DNA of 64,000 nt from Gigaspora margarita (GCA_009809945.1 WTPW01000698.1:1-64000); one strand, 5' to 3'. Shown: positions 1 through 12,269, numbered from the stretch's first letter. Notes: generated by a model from the sequence alone, not told the origin. Translations and numbers: made by a program.

Positions 1-256
1 TGTTCTCTCTAAATGCAGGATTTTTTTTTTCTACTTAAGAAAATTTTCTAAGTCGCTTTCGCATACACTTGATCTTGTATTCTAAAAACTTTGGCGAAAG
101 TGATCAGGCAAATTTTATGCAAAATAGCTGGCAAATAGAACAAAAACTCAATATTTGTCATTAATAATTTGTTTAACAATATAAACTCTATCAAAAATTT
201 AAATTTCTCTATTTTAATAATATTATCTGGGTCTTTGTTAGACGAATATTCATAAG

Positions 257-793
257 TTAATGATAATTAAAATAATAAATGATTCTATCAACGAATTGAT
301 CGGTGATAAATGATTTTGGCCGGTATTCTAAAAGATTGATAATATTTTTCGTGACAGATTTTTCCAGTAAATGCCGCTCATGATCTGAAGTACCATCGTA
401 TATCTTTTTTGATTGGTTTAACTTATAATTTTGACGTCTTTCGATGTTCAATCTCCGTTTGTAAATATCCAAAAGTTGTTTTACATGATTTAAAGGGATT
501 GAGCAGTCGCAAATGTATTCCATTATATCATTGGGTTTGTATTGTTTTCTTATATGCATTATAAATATGTGATATGGTTCGTATTCGATTAAATAACTTT
601 CATTTTTATAAAGTAGGCGAATGTTTGCTTTGATGATAGCCTTTCTGATATCTTCCCTGTGTTCGATGGAAAATGATTCGTACATTGAATTGATTATTTT
701 AATTTTCTCAATATCATATTTTGACAAAAGATCGATTTCCTTATACAAATTTTTTAATTCTTCCATGAAAATATTACCTCTTTTACAATTCAC
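257..793 (-). CDS. Hypothetical protein, 178 aa, open frame
   Basis: A clean single-exon frame of 178 codons. I do not recognise the family. The protein is charged and helical-looking, rich in Lys, Arg, Ile and Tyr, with no obvious signal peptide or membrane segment. The first Met lies at 793. A second Met ten codons in (MEELKNLYKEIDLL) would also be a sensible start, and nothing in the DNA decides between them. Part of the same coding sequence recurs as a decayed scrap at 8135-8216, and the DNA just upstream (the stretch reading cacgtgtcatattttgcg) recurs near 5420. The gene therefore belongs to the block that was duplicated together with the neighbouring F-box genes. Length and duplication support a real gene; its function is unknown. 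Confidence 0.6.
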   Translation of the reverse strand: MNCKRGNIFMEELKNLYKEIDLLSKYDIEKIKIINSMYESFSIEHREDIRKAIIKANIRLLYKNESYLIEYEPYHIFIMHIRKQYKPNDIMEYICDCSIPLNHVKQLLDIYKRRLNIERRQNYKLNQSKKIYDGTSDHERHLLEKSVTKNIINLLEYRPKSFITDQFVDRIIYYFNYH

Positions 794-2649
794 GTGTCAT
801 ATTTTGCGAAAGGCTAATATACGTTAACTATAATAATTAATGAAATTATGATTAAAAGTTTTTTCATATTGTTATTATTTCTTGGTTGAAATTTGATTAC
901 TCTCTGTACATGTTCCCTCATTTTAACATAATTTTTGTAATTCAGAAATTTTTAATTTTTCAACATTGAACAGAGCCCCTATTTATAATCTTTTGGAATT
1001 GAGAGATAATACATGATTTTACAATCCACAATTTTAGAATAAACATTCGATCAAAAGAACATATATAGACTCTACTAGGGCAATGATATTTGGAATTCTT
1101 TTGTGGAAGTTTTTGTAGGCGCGCGTCGTTACATATTCTGTATAAAGCGGCTGTCTTTCCTTAAATTGAAACAAAACAAATTGTAGTAATCATTTGAAAA
1201 TATATTACTAATACTCATTACGTTAACGCGCATAAGAATTTTTGTTTCACGAAGGTTAACCATTCGAATCGCATACCTTCATTCGAGATATAACTGAACA
1301 TTAACAATTACTCTTAATAATAATAGACGCGTTTTTCACCAAATATTTCGCGCATAGTGATGCGTAAGACCCCATTTCTTTGTTTCAACAATGCTCACTG
1401 TGATAAAACTTTCACATATTTGCTTAATCTAAGAAAAGCTTTATGAATAGAATTCCAATAATATTTTATTTTAAACTTGCCCTTATTTCGAGAATCAATT
1501 AATTATTTATTTCTCCATTACGTTATAAATAAACAAAATTTGGGTAGCACTTATATAATTACTTTATTCTGAATTTATTTAAAAAATCTATCTACTTGCA
1601 TGGTTTCATAGAAATAATTTTTTATTCTTTGTTCGAAATAAATATTAAATCTAACAAGGATCAAAAAAAATTATTATTCAGACTCACAACAAAGTAACAA
1701 TTATTTCTAATATCTAAATAGAATTAGCGATTGATGTCATAATTTTATTTTTAGTTGCTAGATATAGCTGAACACTTTGGTTCGTTATTCGCAAATTCTA
1801 ATATTATGATTCTTTGTTTTCGATTTACAATTGTAATAATTGTTATTTAAAATATTTCATTCTTTGATTTGGATTTGAAAATTTAGTTGAAGTTGTACCC
1901 CTTCTTTAAATGCGGAAATTTTATCATTTATTACGCATTTACTATTTTACCTAACTAAATAAGGAATCTTCCACACTACTATATCAGGAAAGTGTTATAG
2001 TGCTGAAAAAGCCAAGATTTTACTATCTAAACAATTTAAGAATAAACATTCAATCAAAAGACTAGTGATATATCAATTCTATTTCTTGCTTTAGTAAAAT
2101 TATTGTGAAAATAAATTTTCACACATATGATTATTTATTTGGAATTTTATTTGTAGAAGTTTTTTTTTTGTAAGCGCGGTTATTTTAAATACTTTTTGTT
2201 TCTTTAAATTGAAACAAAACAAATTCGAACTTGCTTGTTACAATTAGCACTTTAATTGTCGAAGCATTGAGGAAGTAATTATTCAATATTACAGACGTTG
2301 ATGCGTAAGAATTTTTCGTTCATGCTCATCGAAGGCTAACCATTCAGACAAAAGACTGCAGAGGCCATTCATTCGAGATATAATGACATTAACAATTAAA
2401 AATTTATCTCTTAATAATTATAGACGCGTTTTTATCCAAATATTTCACGTATAGTTATGGAAAAGACCCTATTTCTTTGTTTTAGCAATGTATAATTGCA
2501 CCCAAGTCACTTCACATCAAATGCACCAAATTTGGGGTATATATAAATGCTTTTTAACCAATAAGAATGCGTTATATACTGATTCTGATTGGATAAAAAA
2601 AATTATAAAACATAATAGCTTTTAAAAATTCCAACGATAATTCAGATAG

Positions 2650-2818
2650 TACTGTATAACCCGCAATAGCCACATGCTAAAATTAGGCATTCTATGTGCC
2701 TATTGCGAAATTGTGACTAAAGCGAGCAAGAATTTATATATAGTTAGATAGAAGAATTAAGGTGACTATAACTAGATTGTGACAAATGTGAACGTGACTA
2801 TTGCGGGGTTATACTGTA
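2650..2818. mobile_element. Tc1/mariner-type MITE, 165 bp, TA flanks
   Basis: The ends are inverted repeats: the left reads CTGTATAACCCGCAATAGCC and the right is its near complement, ending GGGGTTATACTG. Each end is flanked by TA (2650-2651 and 2817-2818), the usual Tc1/mariner target duplication. Inside there is no coding frame, so it is non-autonomous. Its right part is repeated directly downstream. Confidence 0.7.
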
Positions 2819-3024
2819 CTAATAAAAACAATAATTTTTGTCGGTTACATTTTTTGTGCCTATTGCGAGATTGTGACTAAAGCGAGCAAGAATTTATATA
2901 TAGTGTATATAGTTAGATAGAAGAATTAAGATGACTATAACTAGATTGTGACAAATGCGAACGTAACTATTGCGGAGTTATACTGTACTAATGAAAACAA
3001 TAGTTTTTGTCGGTTACATTTTTT
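2695..3024. repeat. Tandem duplication, about 160-bp unit x2
   Basis: The stretch from tgtgcctattgcg to gtcggttacatttttt occurs twice in a row, starting at 2695 and at 2855. The second unit differs by a few substitutions and an 8-bp insertion that repeats gtatatag. The unit spans most of the MITE at 2652-2816 plus about 40 bp of flank, so duplication happened after that element inserted. Confidence 0.75.
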
Positions 3025-3490
3025 AAAAAAATATTTAAAACTTAAGATTTTATAGATTTATTAAAATATATATGATTTTTAACGAGAAGTAACTTACTAA
3101 TTTTCACATATTTGCTAAAACCCTCATGTATATATTGCAAGAGTATTTATTTTAAAATTGCCCTTATTTCACGAGTCAGTTAATTACGCAAAAATTTCTG
3201 TTTCCTAAATTTATCGTATGCCGCCATAGGTCAAAAGACTATATATAGTGACAAAGACTTTTGATTTCTTTAATGTCATTGAAAAAATTTTAGCGTGTAT
3301 GTTTATCATGGAAAATGCACTAAAATTCAATAAAGAACTTTCATTTTATATAATTACGCACGTATTAGAGTAAAAAAAATTAACCAAAATTGTAGATTAA
3401 TATTCAATTTAGTTTATTAATTTCAAAATTTTATAAAATTATCTCGTTCAATATGGAATATTCTAAAATTTTTCAAATACAAAATTTTAA

Positions 3491-4808
3491 ATGTTCCCTT
3501 TACCAAACGAATGTCTTATTAAAGTACTTGAATTCTTACTAAATGATTATAGAAGTTATAAAAATTTATTTTCATGCCTTCTTGTAAATCAGCAATGGTG
3601 TAGAATCATAATTCCCATATTATGGAGCAAACCTTTACTTAAAAATATGGAAACTATCCGAATATTTCTTTTAGGATTAAATACTGAAGAACAAGCACTA
3701 CTGATTCTATTTAAAATTAAATATTCAAATAATGCAAAACCATTATTTAAATATTCAAGTTATATTAAGAAAGTTTATGATTATGATTTAACTATTGGTG
3801 TTAAAAATTGGCTCAGACAAGAAGGATTTAAATATACTGTTGGCGTTAAAAATTGGCTCAGATGAGACGGATTTAAATACAACGAAGTTTATATTACAAT
3901 TTCAATCACAAACACTTTGATAAAAATGATTCTATGAACAAGCAAGAGACTTAAGGAATTAAAATTAGGTAGAAGAAAACTTAATTATGTAGGGGGGAAT
4001 GCATTAATAGGCACTCTTAGCAAAACTAGTACTTTAACATCTTTGATATTATCAGATTATAGGCTTGATATTGAGAGCTCAATAGAAGTAGTAGACACTC
4101 TTAATAAAAATAATACTTTGACATCTTTGAAACTTTACTATAATCAACTTGGTTCAGAATTTTGGAAAGCATTTGCAAATTTTTTTAGTGAAAATACATG
4201 GATATTTTGTTTAGATCTTTCCTCTAATAAACTTGCTTTTGATAGTAGAAAATGTTGGCAGATTCTATTTGCAAAAATAAGACTTCAACTTCATTAAATT
4301 TAAATAATAATCAACTTGGTTTAAAGGAAGGAAAAGTAAAAGTATTTTTAACCACTCTTTGCCAAAATACTATCTAACTTATTTGAATCTTGGGTGTAAT
4401 AAACTTGATTCAGAGGCAGGAAAAATGTTATCAGATACACTTTTAAAGAATAATTGCACATTAGTTTCTTTAGAACTTGAGAATAATCAACTTGGTTCTG
4501 AAGGAGGTAAAGCAATAGCAGATGCAATTTGCAAAAATAACACATTAACTTCCTTAAACCTTTGTAATAATCAACTTGGACCTGAGGTTGGAAAAGCAAT
4601 AGCAGATGCTCTTTGCAAAAATATTACTTTAACTTCTTTAGACCTTGGCAATAATCAACTTGGACCTGAAGGTGGAAAAGCAATAGCAGATGCTCTTTGC
4701 GAAAATAGTACTTTAACTTCTTTAGATCTTCGTAGTAATACATTTGGGAAAGAAGTGAATGCTTTAAAAAGTATTACTGACAAAAGCAATGCAGTAATTT
4801 ATTATTAA
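3491..4808 (+). pseudogene. F-box / leucine-rich repeat protein, copy A, broken
   Basis: The first 124 codons give an F-box domain beginning MFPLPNECLIKVLEFL, with the typical LVNQQWCRIIIPILW second half. F-box proteins bind Skp1 and choose substrates for SCF ubiquitin ligases. Downstream (4043-4808) come RNI/NLRC-type 28-residue repeats of the form LTSLDLGNNQLGPEGGKAIA. Compared with its sisters, this copy has an in-frame TGA at 3863, a second TGA near 3936 where the sisters have Arg (ILRTS), a frame loss around 4250 and stops before 4359. A 54-bp piece containing GVKNWLRQEGFKYT is duplicated just before the first stop. At least four lesions make it a pseudogene. Family assignment is firm; substrate is unknown. 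Confidence 0.85.
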
Positions 4809-6872
4809 TAAATAAAATTTTGGCTAATTTTTAAAATACAGTACCGGACAGCAAAAACCATCTAATTTTTTTTAAAAGTGAAATTTTGAGATTTATAATC
4901 AAATATGATTGGCTAAATTTGTGTAACAAATTCTTATTGGTTAAAAACACTAAACTTAAATATAAACTTTAAGCTCTAAGATGAACAATTTTATATATTA
5001 AACGAAAATAACTTTTTAATTTTGTAACGAAAATACAAAGCTTGCAACTACATTTATCATATTTTGCGAATAGTGATAATTAATAAAATTATGAAAATTA
5101 TAAGAGTTTTTTTATGTTATTATTATTTCTTCATTGTATTATTCTCCGTACATGTTCCACCATTTTAACTAATAATTGTTTGTAATTTAAAAATTTTTGC
5201 TTTTTTAACATTGAACAGAGTGATCATTTGGAATTAATACATGATCTACAAGTTAAGAATAACCATCTAAGACTCTAAATCATTTTATTTTTTAGAAAAA
5301 TGAGTTTACAAGAAACATTGAATTCAAGATTTACCAAAGTTACGAATTCTACCAAATTTTTTACCAACAGTCACATAATATGATTTTCATAAATTATACA
5401 AATCGACGAATTATCTCTTTTACAATTGCACGTGTCATATTTTGCGAAATGTTGATATACGTTAACTTGGAGTTTTTTCATGTTAATATTATTTCTTTGT
5501 GGCAAGATAAATTTTTTGTATATGTTTCACCATTTTAACTATAATTTTTTGTGATTTGAAACTCAACATTGAACAGAGCCTCATTTATAATCATTAGAAT
5601 ATAATACATGATTTTACTATCTACAAGTTAAAAATGAATATTCAATCAAAAGACCACATACACTATTAGTAATATATCAATTCTATTTCTTGCTTTAGTA
5701 ACATAATTGTGAAAATAAATTTTCACATATATGATTAAAACCTTGTGTAGAATTCTAAATTAATATATATATTAATAAATGAATTATTCAAAAGTTATTT
5801 ATCTGGAATTCTATTTGTGGAAGTTTTTTTTTGTAGACGCAGTCATTACAAATTCTGTATAACATGGTCTTTTGTCCAAATGGTTATTTTAAATATTTTT
5901 GTTTCTTTAAATTGAAACAAAACAAATTCGGACTTGCTTGTTGTAGCGTTGAGAAGAAAATTTATATGACCAATATAGATTACATTACACATAAGAATCG
6001 CGTAAGAAATTTTGTCTCATGTTCATCGAAGGTTAACCATTCAAACAAAAGACTGCATGCGCGTAAGTAACAGAGACCTTTCATTCGAGATATACTTTAT
6101 TTTTGCGAAATAACGAGCATGCGCGCGTTATTTAGAATCTCGGCCTGAATTAAGTTTAATTTAGGCCGGAATTCAAAATTATACCGCTGCGCGTGTTATT
6201 TCACGAATATACTGTAGGTGATGTTAACAATTAAAAATTAAAAATTTATCTCTTAATAATTATAGCCGCGTTTTTTGCCAAATATTTCATGCATAGTGAT
6301 GCGTGACCCCATTTCAGCAATGTTCATTGTGATAATAACTTTCACATATTTGCATAATTTAACAAAACCTTCATGTATAGAATTCCAAGAATATTTTATT
6401 TTAAAATTGCCCTTGTTTCAAGGATTATTTAATACCTATTCTAAATTTATATATACTATATATATTCACTCTATATATGGCCTTTGCCTGAAGGCTGAAT
6501 AAATTTATATTTCTGATGCCAGTTATCACGGGATTACATGTACAAAATACGAACTTTTTGTCAAATAGGTCAAAAGACTATATATAGATACTAGTGGCAA
6601 AGACTTTTATTTCTTTAATGTATCATGGAAAATGTACTAAGAATTCCACATAGTAATTGAATAAAGAAATTTTCATTTTATATAATTATGCATATAATCT
6701 CATATATAGAAAGTATACTGGGGATTTTAATTGTATAGTACAAAAAATTAACTAAAACTGTTGGATTAATATTCAATTTGGTTTATTAATTCCAAAATCT
6801 TATAAATATGGACTCTGTTCAATGTAGATTAATTTAAAATATTTCATAAAACAAAATAATTTCAAATTTAAA
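4809..6872. repeat. Intergenic block R, second copy
   Basis: No gene is supported. The sequence repeats the block seen upstream of copy A, and contains three CAAAAGAC-type motifs (near 5648, 5870 and 6045) and a fourth near 6570. At 6140-6180 is a short dispersed repeat: a ggcctgaattaagtttaattt core with inverted ggccggaatt partners. Related pieces occur near 9580, 13460 and 33600. Confidence 0.5.
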
Positions 6873-7973
6873 ATGACACCACCTTTACCAAACGAATGTC
6901 TTATGAAAATATTTGAATTCTTACTAAATGATTATAGAAGTTATAGAAATTTATTTTCAAGCCTTCTTGTAAATCGGCAATGGTGTAGAATCATAATTCC
7001 TATATTATGGAGCCAACCTTTACTTCAAAATGTGGAAACTATCCGAATATTTTTTTTAGGATTAAATACTGAAGAACAAGCACTACTGGTTCCATTTAAA
7101 ATTAAACTTCCAAATAATACAAAAACAGTATTTAAATATTCAAGTTTTATTAAGAAAGTTTATAATTATGATTTGAGTGTTGGTGTTAAAAATTGGCTTA
7201 GATGAGAAGGATTTGAATATGACAAAGATTATATTTCGATTTTAATCACAAACATCTTGATAAAAATAATTCTACGAACAAGCAGGATACTTAAAGAATT
7301 AAAATTAGGCAGAAGGCTTGATTATGTAGGGGTGGACGCATTAATAGGCACTCTTCGCAAAACTAGTACTTTAACTTCTTTGACATTATCAAATTATAGG
7401 CTTAATAATGAGAGCTCAAAAGCAGTAGTAGATTTTCTTAATAAAAATAATACTTTGACTTCTTTGGAACTTTGCTATAATCAACTTGGTTTAAAGGAAG
7501 GAGAAGTATTTTTACCCACGATTTGCAAAAATGCTACTCTAACTTATTTGAAACTTAGGCATAATAAACTTGATTCAGAAGCAGAAAAAATGTTATCAAA
7601 CACATTTTTAAAGAATAATTGTACATTAGTTTTTTTAGATCTCAAGAATAATCAACTTGGTTCTGAAAGAGGTAAAGCAATAGCAGATGCTCTTTGCAAA
7701 AATAATACTTTAACTTCCTTAAACCTTTGTAATAATCAACTCGGACCTGAGATTGGAAAAGCAATAGCAGATGTTCTTCGCAAAAATATTACTTTAACTT
7801 CTTTAGATCTTAGCGATAATCAACTTGGACCTGAAGGTGGAAAAGCAATAGCAGATGCTCTTTGCGAAAATAGTACTTTAACTTATTTAGATCTTCGTAA
7901 TAATTCATTTGGAAGAATGGTGAATGCTTTAAGGAGTGTTACTTACAAAAGTAGTGCTGTAATTTATTATTAA
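6873..7973 (+). pseudogene. F-box / leucine-rich repeat protein, copy B, one in-frame stop
   Basis: This is the sister of copy A and nearly intact. The F-box starts MTPPLPNECLMKIFEFLLND; after residue 110 a single TGA (7203-7205) interrupts the conserved GVKNWL(R) region. The same frame then continues for about 255 codons with at least seven RNI-type leucine-rich repeats (core LTSLNLCNNQLGPEIGKAIA) and ends VIYY. Without the stop the product would be about 366 residues, normal for this family. The TGA sits at exactly the same place as the first TGA of copy A, so it predates their duplication or spread by gene conversion. An intron is unlikely because the region is conserved as protein in all sisters. 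It may be a pseudogene, or two short products. Confidence 0.85.
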
Positions 7974-8134
7974 TCAAATATGATTGGCTAATTTTGTGTA
8001 ACTAATTCTTATTGGTTAAAAAAACTTATATGAACAATTTAATATAAAGCTCTAATAACTTATTTAATTTTATAACAAAAATTCAAAGCTGTTTTAATTG
8101 AACTTTTTCATAAGTTGATATTTAAAATATTTAA

Positions 8135-8216
8135 TGAATTGGTTTAGCTTATCCTTATCTCTTTCGATGTTCACTCTCCGTTTGTAATTATTCAAAAGTT
8201 GTATTACCTGATTTAT
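8135..8216 (-). pseudogene. Scrap of the 178-aa hypothetical gene
   Basis: About 80 bp match positions 411-492 of the first gene. Both contain ctttcgatgttca, ctccgtttgtaa and ttcaaaagttgt, with scattered differences. No frame survives. It shows that the duplicated block once carried this gene on the far side of F-box copy B as well. Confidence 0.65.
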
Positions 8217-8829
8217 GATTGAAGGTAGTTACTAAAAATTATATTTAATAATAAAGAATTTTTATTAAGTAACCTTATTAAATTTCTAAAGTAAAATTGC
8301 AGAGGAGGTATTTTTAATTCTAATGATAAAATTGGGCCAAGTTGACAAAGACTTTTATTTCTTTGATATGTATCATGAAAAATGATCTAAGAGTTCCGCA
8401 TAGTAATGAATAATAAAATTTTACTTTTATATAATTACTAACACTGATAGGAAGAAGCCCATGTTTTCTAGCGATAATGGGAAAATAATTTTTCTTTTTG
8501 AAATATTTGGTTTCTGAAAAAATTAATTCTTTTACAAGATCACATGACATAGTACTCATGCCTAATTGAAAAGTTATACTGACTTTTCGCATAATAATTC
8601 TCGAAAAGAATTTTCTTGAGCATTTCTGACTGGTAAATTTTGCTGCTGAAACAAAGTATTACGCGTGCTTCTATAAATAATTAAAAATTGTGAAGAAAAA
8701 TATATCACTAAGTCTGAGATATATTTCTTTTTTTTTTTTATCTCTGAGTGAAATTTATTATTTGTATTTTTTTTCTTGATGTCAATTTCGTTTTTTTTCT
8801 TTTTTCACTTCCTTTGATGTTTGATAATT

Positions 8830-9362
8830 CTATGCCAACAAGTTTAACCCACTCATCGCAGGTACCTTTATTTGATAGTCAATGATCCCATTCCATTCTT
8901 TAGTAAATACATTCTTATCATTCACCAGTATCACGTAGCCTTTACGTTTATGAACTGCTTTAGCGAAGTCTTTTATAAGAAGTTTTACTTCAGGAATTCT
9001 TAAAGAAGTTCCCATTATTATCAAGTAATCGGCTTTATTTTGATCGTGTGCTGCGATTTGTCCAATTTCTAACTTTTTAGGATGATTGTTGCCATAAAGG
9101 ATTACTGCCGGTTTTAATTGTCCAATATTATGTTTTCGTTTTCCTTGTTTTTACCTTGAGAATTCTATTTATTAAAGGCTGTTAATCAACTTCAAACTTG
9201 GGTTTGGTCAATAATAAATGATGCTTATATATGTATTTACCTCTTTTTTCACATGCAGAGCAATTTGGAGTTTCTCCTTTCATAAAAATATCACAATATT
9301 CTGTTGTAAAAGAATAGACATTTGTGCAAACTCTACATTGCAAATTTGCCAATGTTCCATGC
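8830..9362 (-). pseudogene. Truncated second copy of the sirtuin (C-terminal half)
   Basis: Read on the minus strand, the piece begins at the catalytic His region (HGTLANLQCRVCTN). It then has the zinc site (two CxxC pairs), an intron in the same place as in the neighbour, and the NAD-binding half with GQLKPAVILYGNNHP and LIIMGTSLRIP. It matches the sirtuin at 9731-10908 along its whole length. It lacks the N-terminal NAD-binding exons, has a stop in the first codons of the last exon (agg-taa) and a one-base loss before the CDEWVKLVG segment. It is a dead tandem duplicate. Its closer match to TSLRIP-type family members suggests it kept some ancestral residues. Confidence 0.8.
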
Positions 9363-9730
9363 TACTCAAATTATGATTATTTAAGAGCACTTCTTGTGGG
9401 CAAATCCAAATTTCAATAAAGAGGTAATTGAAGCAAGCAAAAATTGATAAAATTAATTTAAATAACATAATTTCGTTGTTTATTATATTTATTTAATAAT
9501 TGATATAAACCAATTGCGCTTTAAACTTAAAATAATTATTATACAAGTTATAAATATGCCAAGAGGGGTATGATTTCGAATTTTGCTCTAATTAAGCTTA
9601 ATTCGGGCCATTATTCGTAATGATCTGTCACAAATATGAAATACTATATTTAATCATTTTAATGGTATCTTGTATTATTCCTAAATTTCGTACTGGGAAA
9701 CCTTTACTAATTTCTTTTTCTCTTGCTTGA

Positions 9731-10908
9731 TTATATCTGTCTTAAAACGTTTCTTTCTTTTTTTTCCTGTTTGTATTTTAAGTTTGGCAAACTTATTTTT
9801 GTCATAGTTAAAATTCTTTTGCCATTTAATAACTCTAAGTCAACAAGTTTAACCCACTCATCACAGGTACCTTCTATTTGATAATCAATAACACCATTCC
9901 ATCCTTTATTAGCTACATCCATAGCATTTACCAATATCACGTAACCGTTATGACCATGAACTGCTCTTGCAAAATCCCTAATAAGATCTTTTACTCTGGG
10001 AATTCTTAAAGAGTTTCCCATTATTATTAAACAATCAGCTTTATTCTGTTCACGTATAGCTATTTGGCTTATTTCTAACCCTTTGGGATGTGTGTCACCA
10101 TAAAGAATTACTGTTGGTTTTAATTGTCCAATAAAATGTGATCGTTTCCCTTGTTTGACCCTGGTGTTTTCTTTTAATAATTAGAAATATATAATTGAAA
10201 ATTTTTGGTTGATTTATTCAGGAATTTATGGTATTTTATGTATTTACCTCTCTCTTCACACTTGGGACAATTTGGCGCTTTGCCTTCCTTGAAAATATCA
10301 CAATATTGCAGTGTAAATGGACAAATGTTTGTGCAAGCATTACATCGTAATTTTGACAAGGTTTCATGTAATTGGACTACTTGAGCTTTGCAGTTTCTAA
10401 CTCTTTCAAATTGCCAATCAACATCTAATCCTACTAATTCTTCGAGATTATCTATATTTTGTGTATATACTCTTTTTAATTTTTTCATATCTGCTAATTT
10501 TTTTATAAAAGAATGAGTAGCTGTGGGTCTAGCATTTACAATTAATTCTTTTAATATACCCATGAAAGATTAAATCCCTTAATAGAATCATGAGTTCTAA
10601 GCAATTGAGTATCAAATAAATCTTTGCCCGAATAAAAAACACCTGGATATTGACTTTTTATCATATTGTAAAGACCGTATGAACTTATAAAATCCTTTGG
10701 TAATAAGAAAAATATTAATTTTTAAAATTAATGGCTGTTGAAATCTCAAGAAGAAAGTAATATTACTTACAGGAATTTCCACACTACATGATATGCCTGC
10801 TCTAGTAATTATAACGCAATTTTTAGCTTTTGCTACGAGACTATTTACTTCACGGATTAATAAACAATCATTTTCTGACTTAAGATTTAATTTGACTATC
10901 TCCTCCAT
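9731..10908 (-). pseudogene. Sir2-family NAD-dependent deacetylase, Hst3/Hst4-like, probably non-functional
   Basis: Three exons fit GT-AG rules: 10908-10771, 10694-10248 and 10170-9731, with introns of 76 and 77 bp. The product shows the NAD-binding loop (GIS..IPDF), the GKDLFDT segment, YTQNIDNLE, the His of VVQLHET, two CxxC zinc pairs, then GQLKPTVILYGD and GNSLRIP. This order is that of fungal Hst3/Hst4 sirtuins, which deacetylate histone H3K56. Three invariant active-site residues differ: GAGIS reads RAGIS, the Gly before IPDF is Glu, and the Arg of DFR is Ile. A one-base loss near 10565 in a T run also breaks exon 2 just before MGILKEL. The shift could be a sequence error; the three motif changes are harder to dismiss. 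Likely a decaying gene. Confidence 0.85.
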
Positions 10909-11727
10909 TTATGCTTTGTTAGAATCAGGAATTTGAGACATCTTTTTATATTTGTTTAGAAAGATACATTTCTAATAAATTTGTTTATATTATTTTTTTG
11001 CGTAAATTGCATTAGTAATAGCAGTAGAGAGAATTTAATTATTAGGTAAACAAAGGCTTCCAATTAATAAAGTCTTTATATTGCAAAATTTTATTACGAA
11101 AAATTTAATATATGTTACATAATATATTAATCTATTTTTGAAATTTATGTTAAACCAATTTTGAAGTCTTTCGTATAGACGAAATCCAAATTGAATTACT
11201 TCAAAATTTTTATATACACAGTACATTAAATAAACTACATGCGATATTCAATATTTCAATTAGAAATAGTGACTAACCAGATCCACTATAGTTTTCCATT
11301 TCTTTGTTTAATAAGATTAATTAGAGCAATCGGATAAAAGACCGCTTACGCATACAAATTGTTCTAATAACTATTTTATTCAAAAACACATTACTAAAAC
11401 AATTTCGTTATAACCGCATAAGTACCAATTTTCTTTGTTAATTCATATGGGCATATGTTTAGTACAAAACCGTTCACAAATAAAAATTTATAATTAAACA
11501 TTCGGTCAAAAGACCGTGTTATACAGATTTGTAATATTGCATTCTGCTCCAAAAATTCTTCGTATTTATCGCAAAAAGTCTTTTCCGAATGGTATTATAT
11601 TTTGTGAAAAAAGTATAAAAGTGCTATAATCCCAGATTTTGCTTTAAACCACATTTCTAATTTACTAGTATATTCGTGTATATTCAATCGTAATTAAGTA
11701 TATTATTAATTAATTCTTTCATTAATC
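10909..11727. other. Intergenic; two CAAAAGACCG motifs
   Basis: No gene is supported. The stretch holds two copies of the dispersed motif, at 11331-11346 (cggataaaagaccgc) and 11503-11516 (perfect CGGTCAAAAGACCG). It also holds the companion sequence attactaaaacaatttcgttataaccgcataag. Both lie 200-400 bp upstream of the small gene at 11728. Confidence 0.4.
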
Positions 11728-12189
11728 ATGCCAATCTGTAAAAGCTTAAAATCCAAGCAACGCAAGCTTTCCATGAAAAAACTTGCTATTAAAAAAAAGC
11801 ACATCGTTACCACTATTGTTACCGATCGAGGACTTTACAAATATCTAAATGCTCATAAAAATTCAGTAAAGAAAAGAATACAGTTGTGTTTTCACAATCT
11901 ATCTAAATCGATCACAACATTGGATCTATATAAATACACCTTTGACTCTAAGCTCGTTAGGACGGCATAAGCGTGCATCAATGGAAATATTAAACTTTAT
12001 GGTGTAGCTTATAATCCACGAAATAAAACTGTATCAGCAAAAAAATTTGAAGCTTCGCTTGATTCTGAGATGAATATTACTGAAATTATTTATAAGGGTC
12101 CTAAACAAATATCTGGTTTCGGGTTGGTTTATAATATTCAAAGCTGTAGTTATGAATTTGATCAATTTAAAATGAAATTTAAAAATTAG
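11728..12189 (+). pseudogene. Hypothetical basic protein, one in-frame stop
   Basis: An 80-codon frame starting MPICKSLKSKQRKL ends with TAA at 11968-11970, yet the same frame stays open for a further 72 codons to a TAG at 12187. The continuation looks like protein (KLYGVAYNPRNKT, KGPKQISGFGLVYN), which supports one broken gene of about 153 residues. The N-terminus is very basic. I do not recognise the family. Start chosen at the first ATG after an AT-rich leader. Confidence 0.5.
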
Positions 12190-12226
12190 TAAATCTTATA
12201 TTCTTTTTTATTTATGGGAATATTAT

Positions 12227-12269
12227 TATAGTGCTATAGCATTTTGGCGCTATAGCACTATAGTGCTAT
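12227..12269. repeat. Palindromic repeat, left of a pair
   Basis: The run consists of interleaved inverted copies of TATAGTGCTATAGC. A near-complement lies at 13668-13711. The pair may mark the ends of a 1.5-kb non-coding element, but no target duplication is evident. Confidence 0.55.

Larger units (their letters stand above)
794..3490. repeat. Duplicated intergenic block (units of block R)
   Basis: No gene is visible. The stretch is built from diverged copies of one intergenic sequence. Shared landmarks, in order, are a motif ending in CAAAAGAC, a part reading cattcgagatata, then ttaacaattaaaaatttatctc, then acgcgtttttnnccaaatatttc, then ttgcccttatttc. Versions occur at about 1040-1500, 2040-2510 and 3110-3480, and again at 5220-6870. 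An inverted version lies at 14500-14770. The first two copies here are partial. The block precedes both F-box/LRR copies A and B, so it may hold their promoters; this is an inference from position only. Confidence 0.6.

Noticed and set aside
621-827. 68-codon plus-strand frame
   Set aside because: Antisense shadow of the 257-793 gene.
7150-7260. An intron removing the TGA of F-box copy B
   Set aside because: The region is conserved as protein in copies C and D, and the only GT-AG pairs would be far too short or remove conserved residues.
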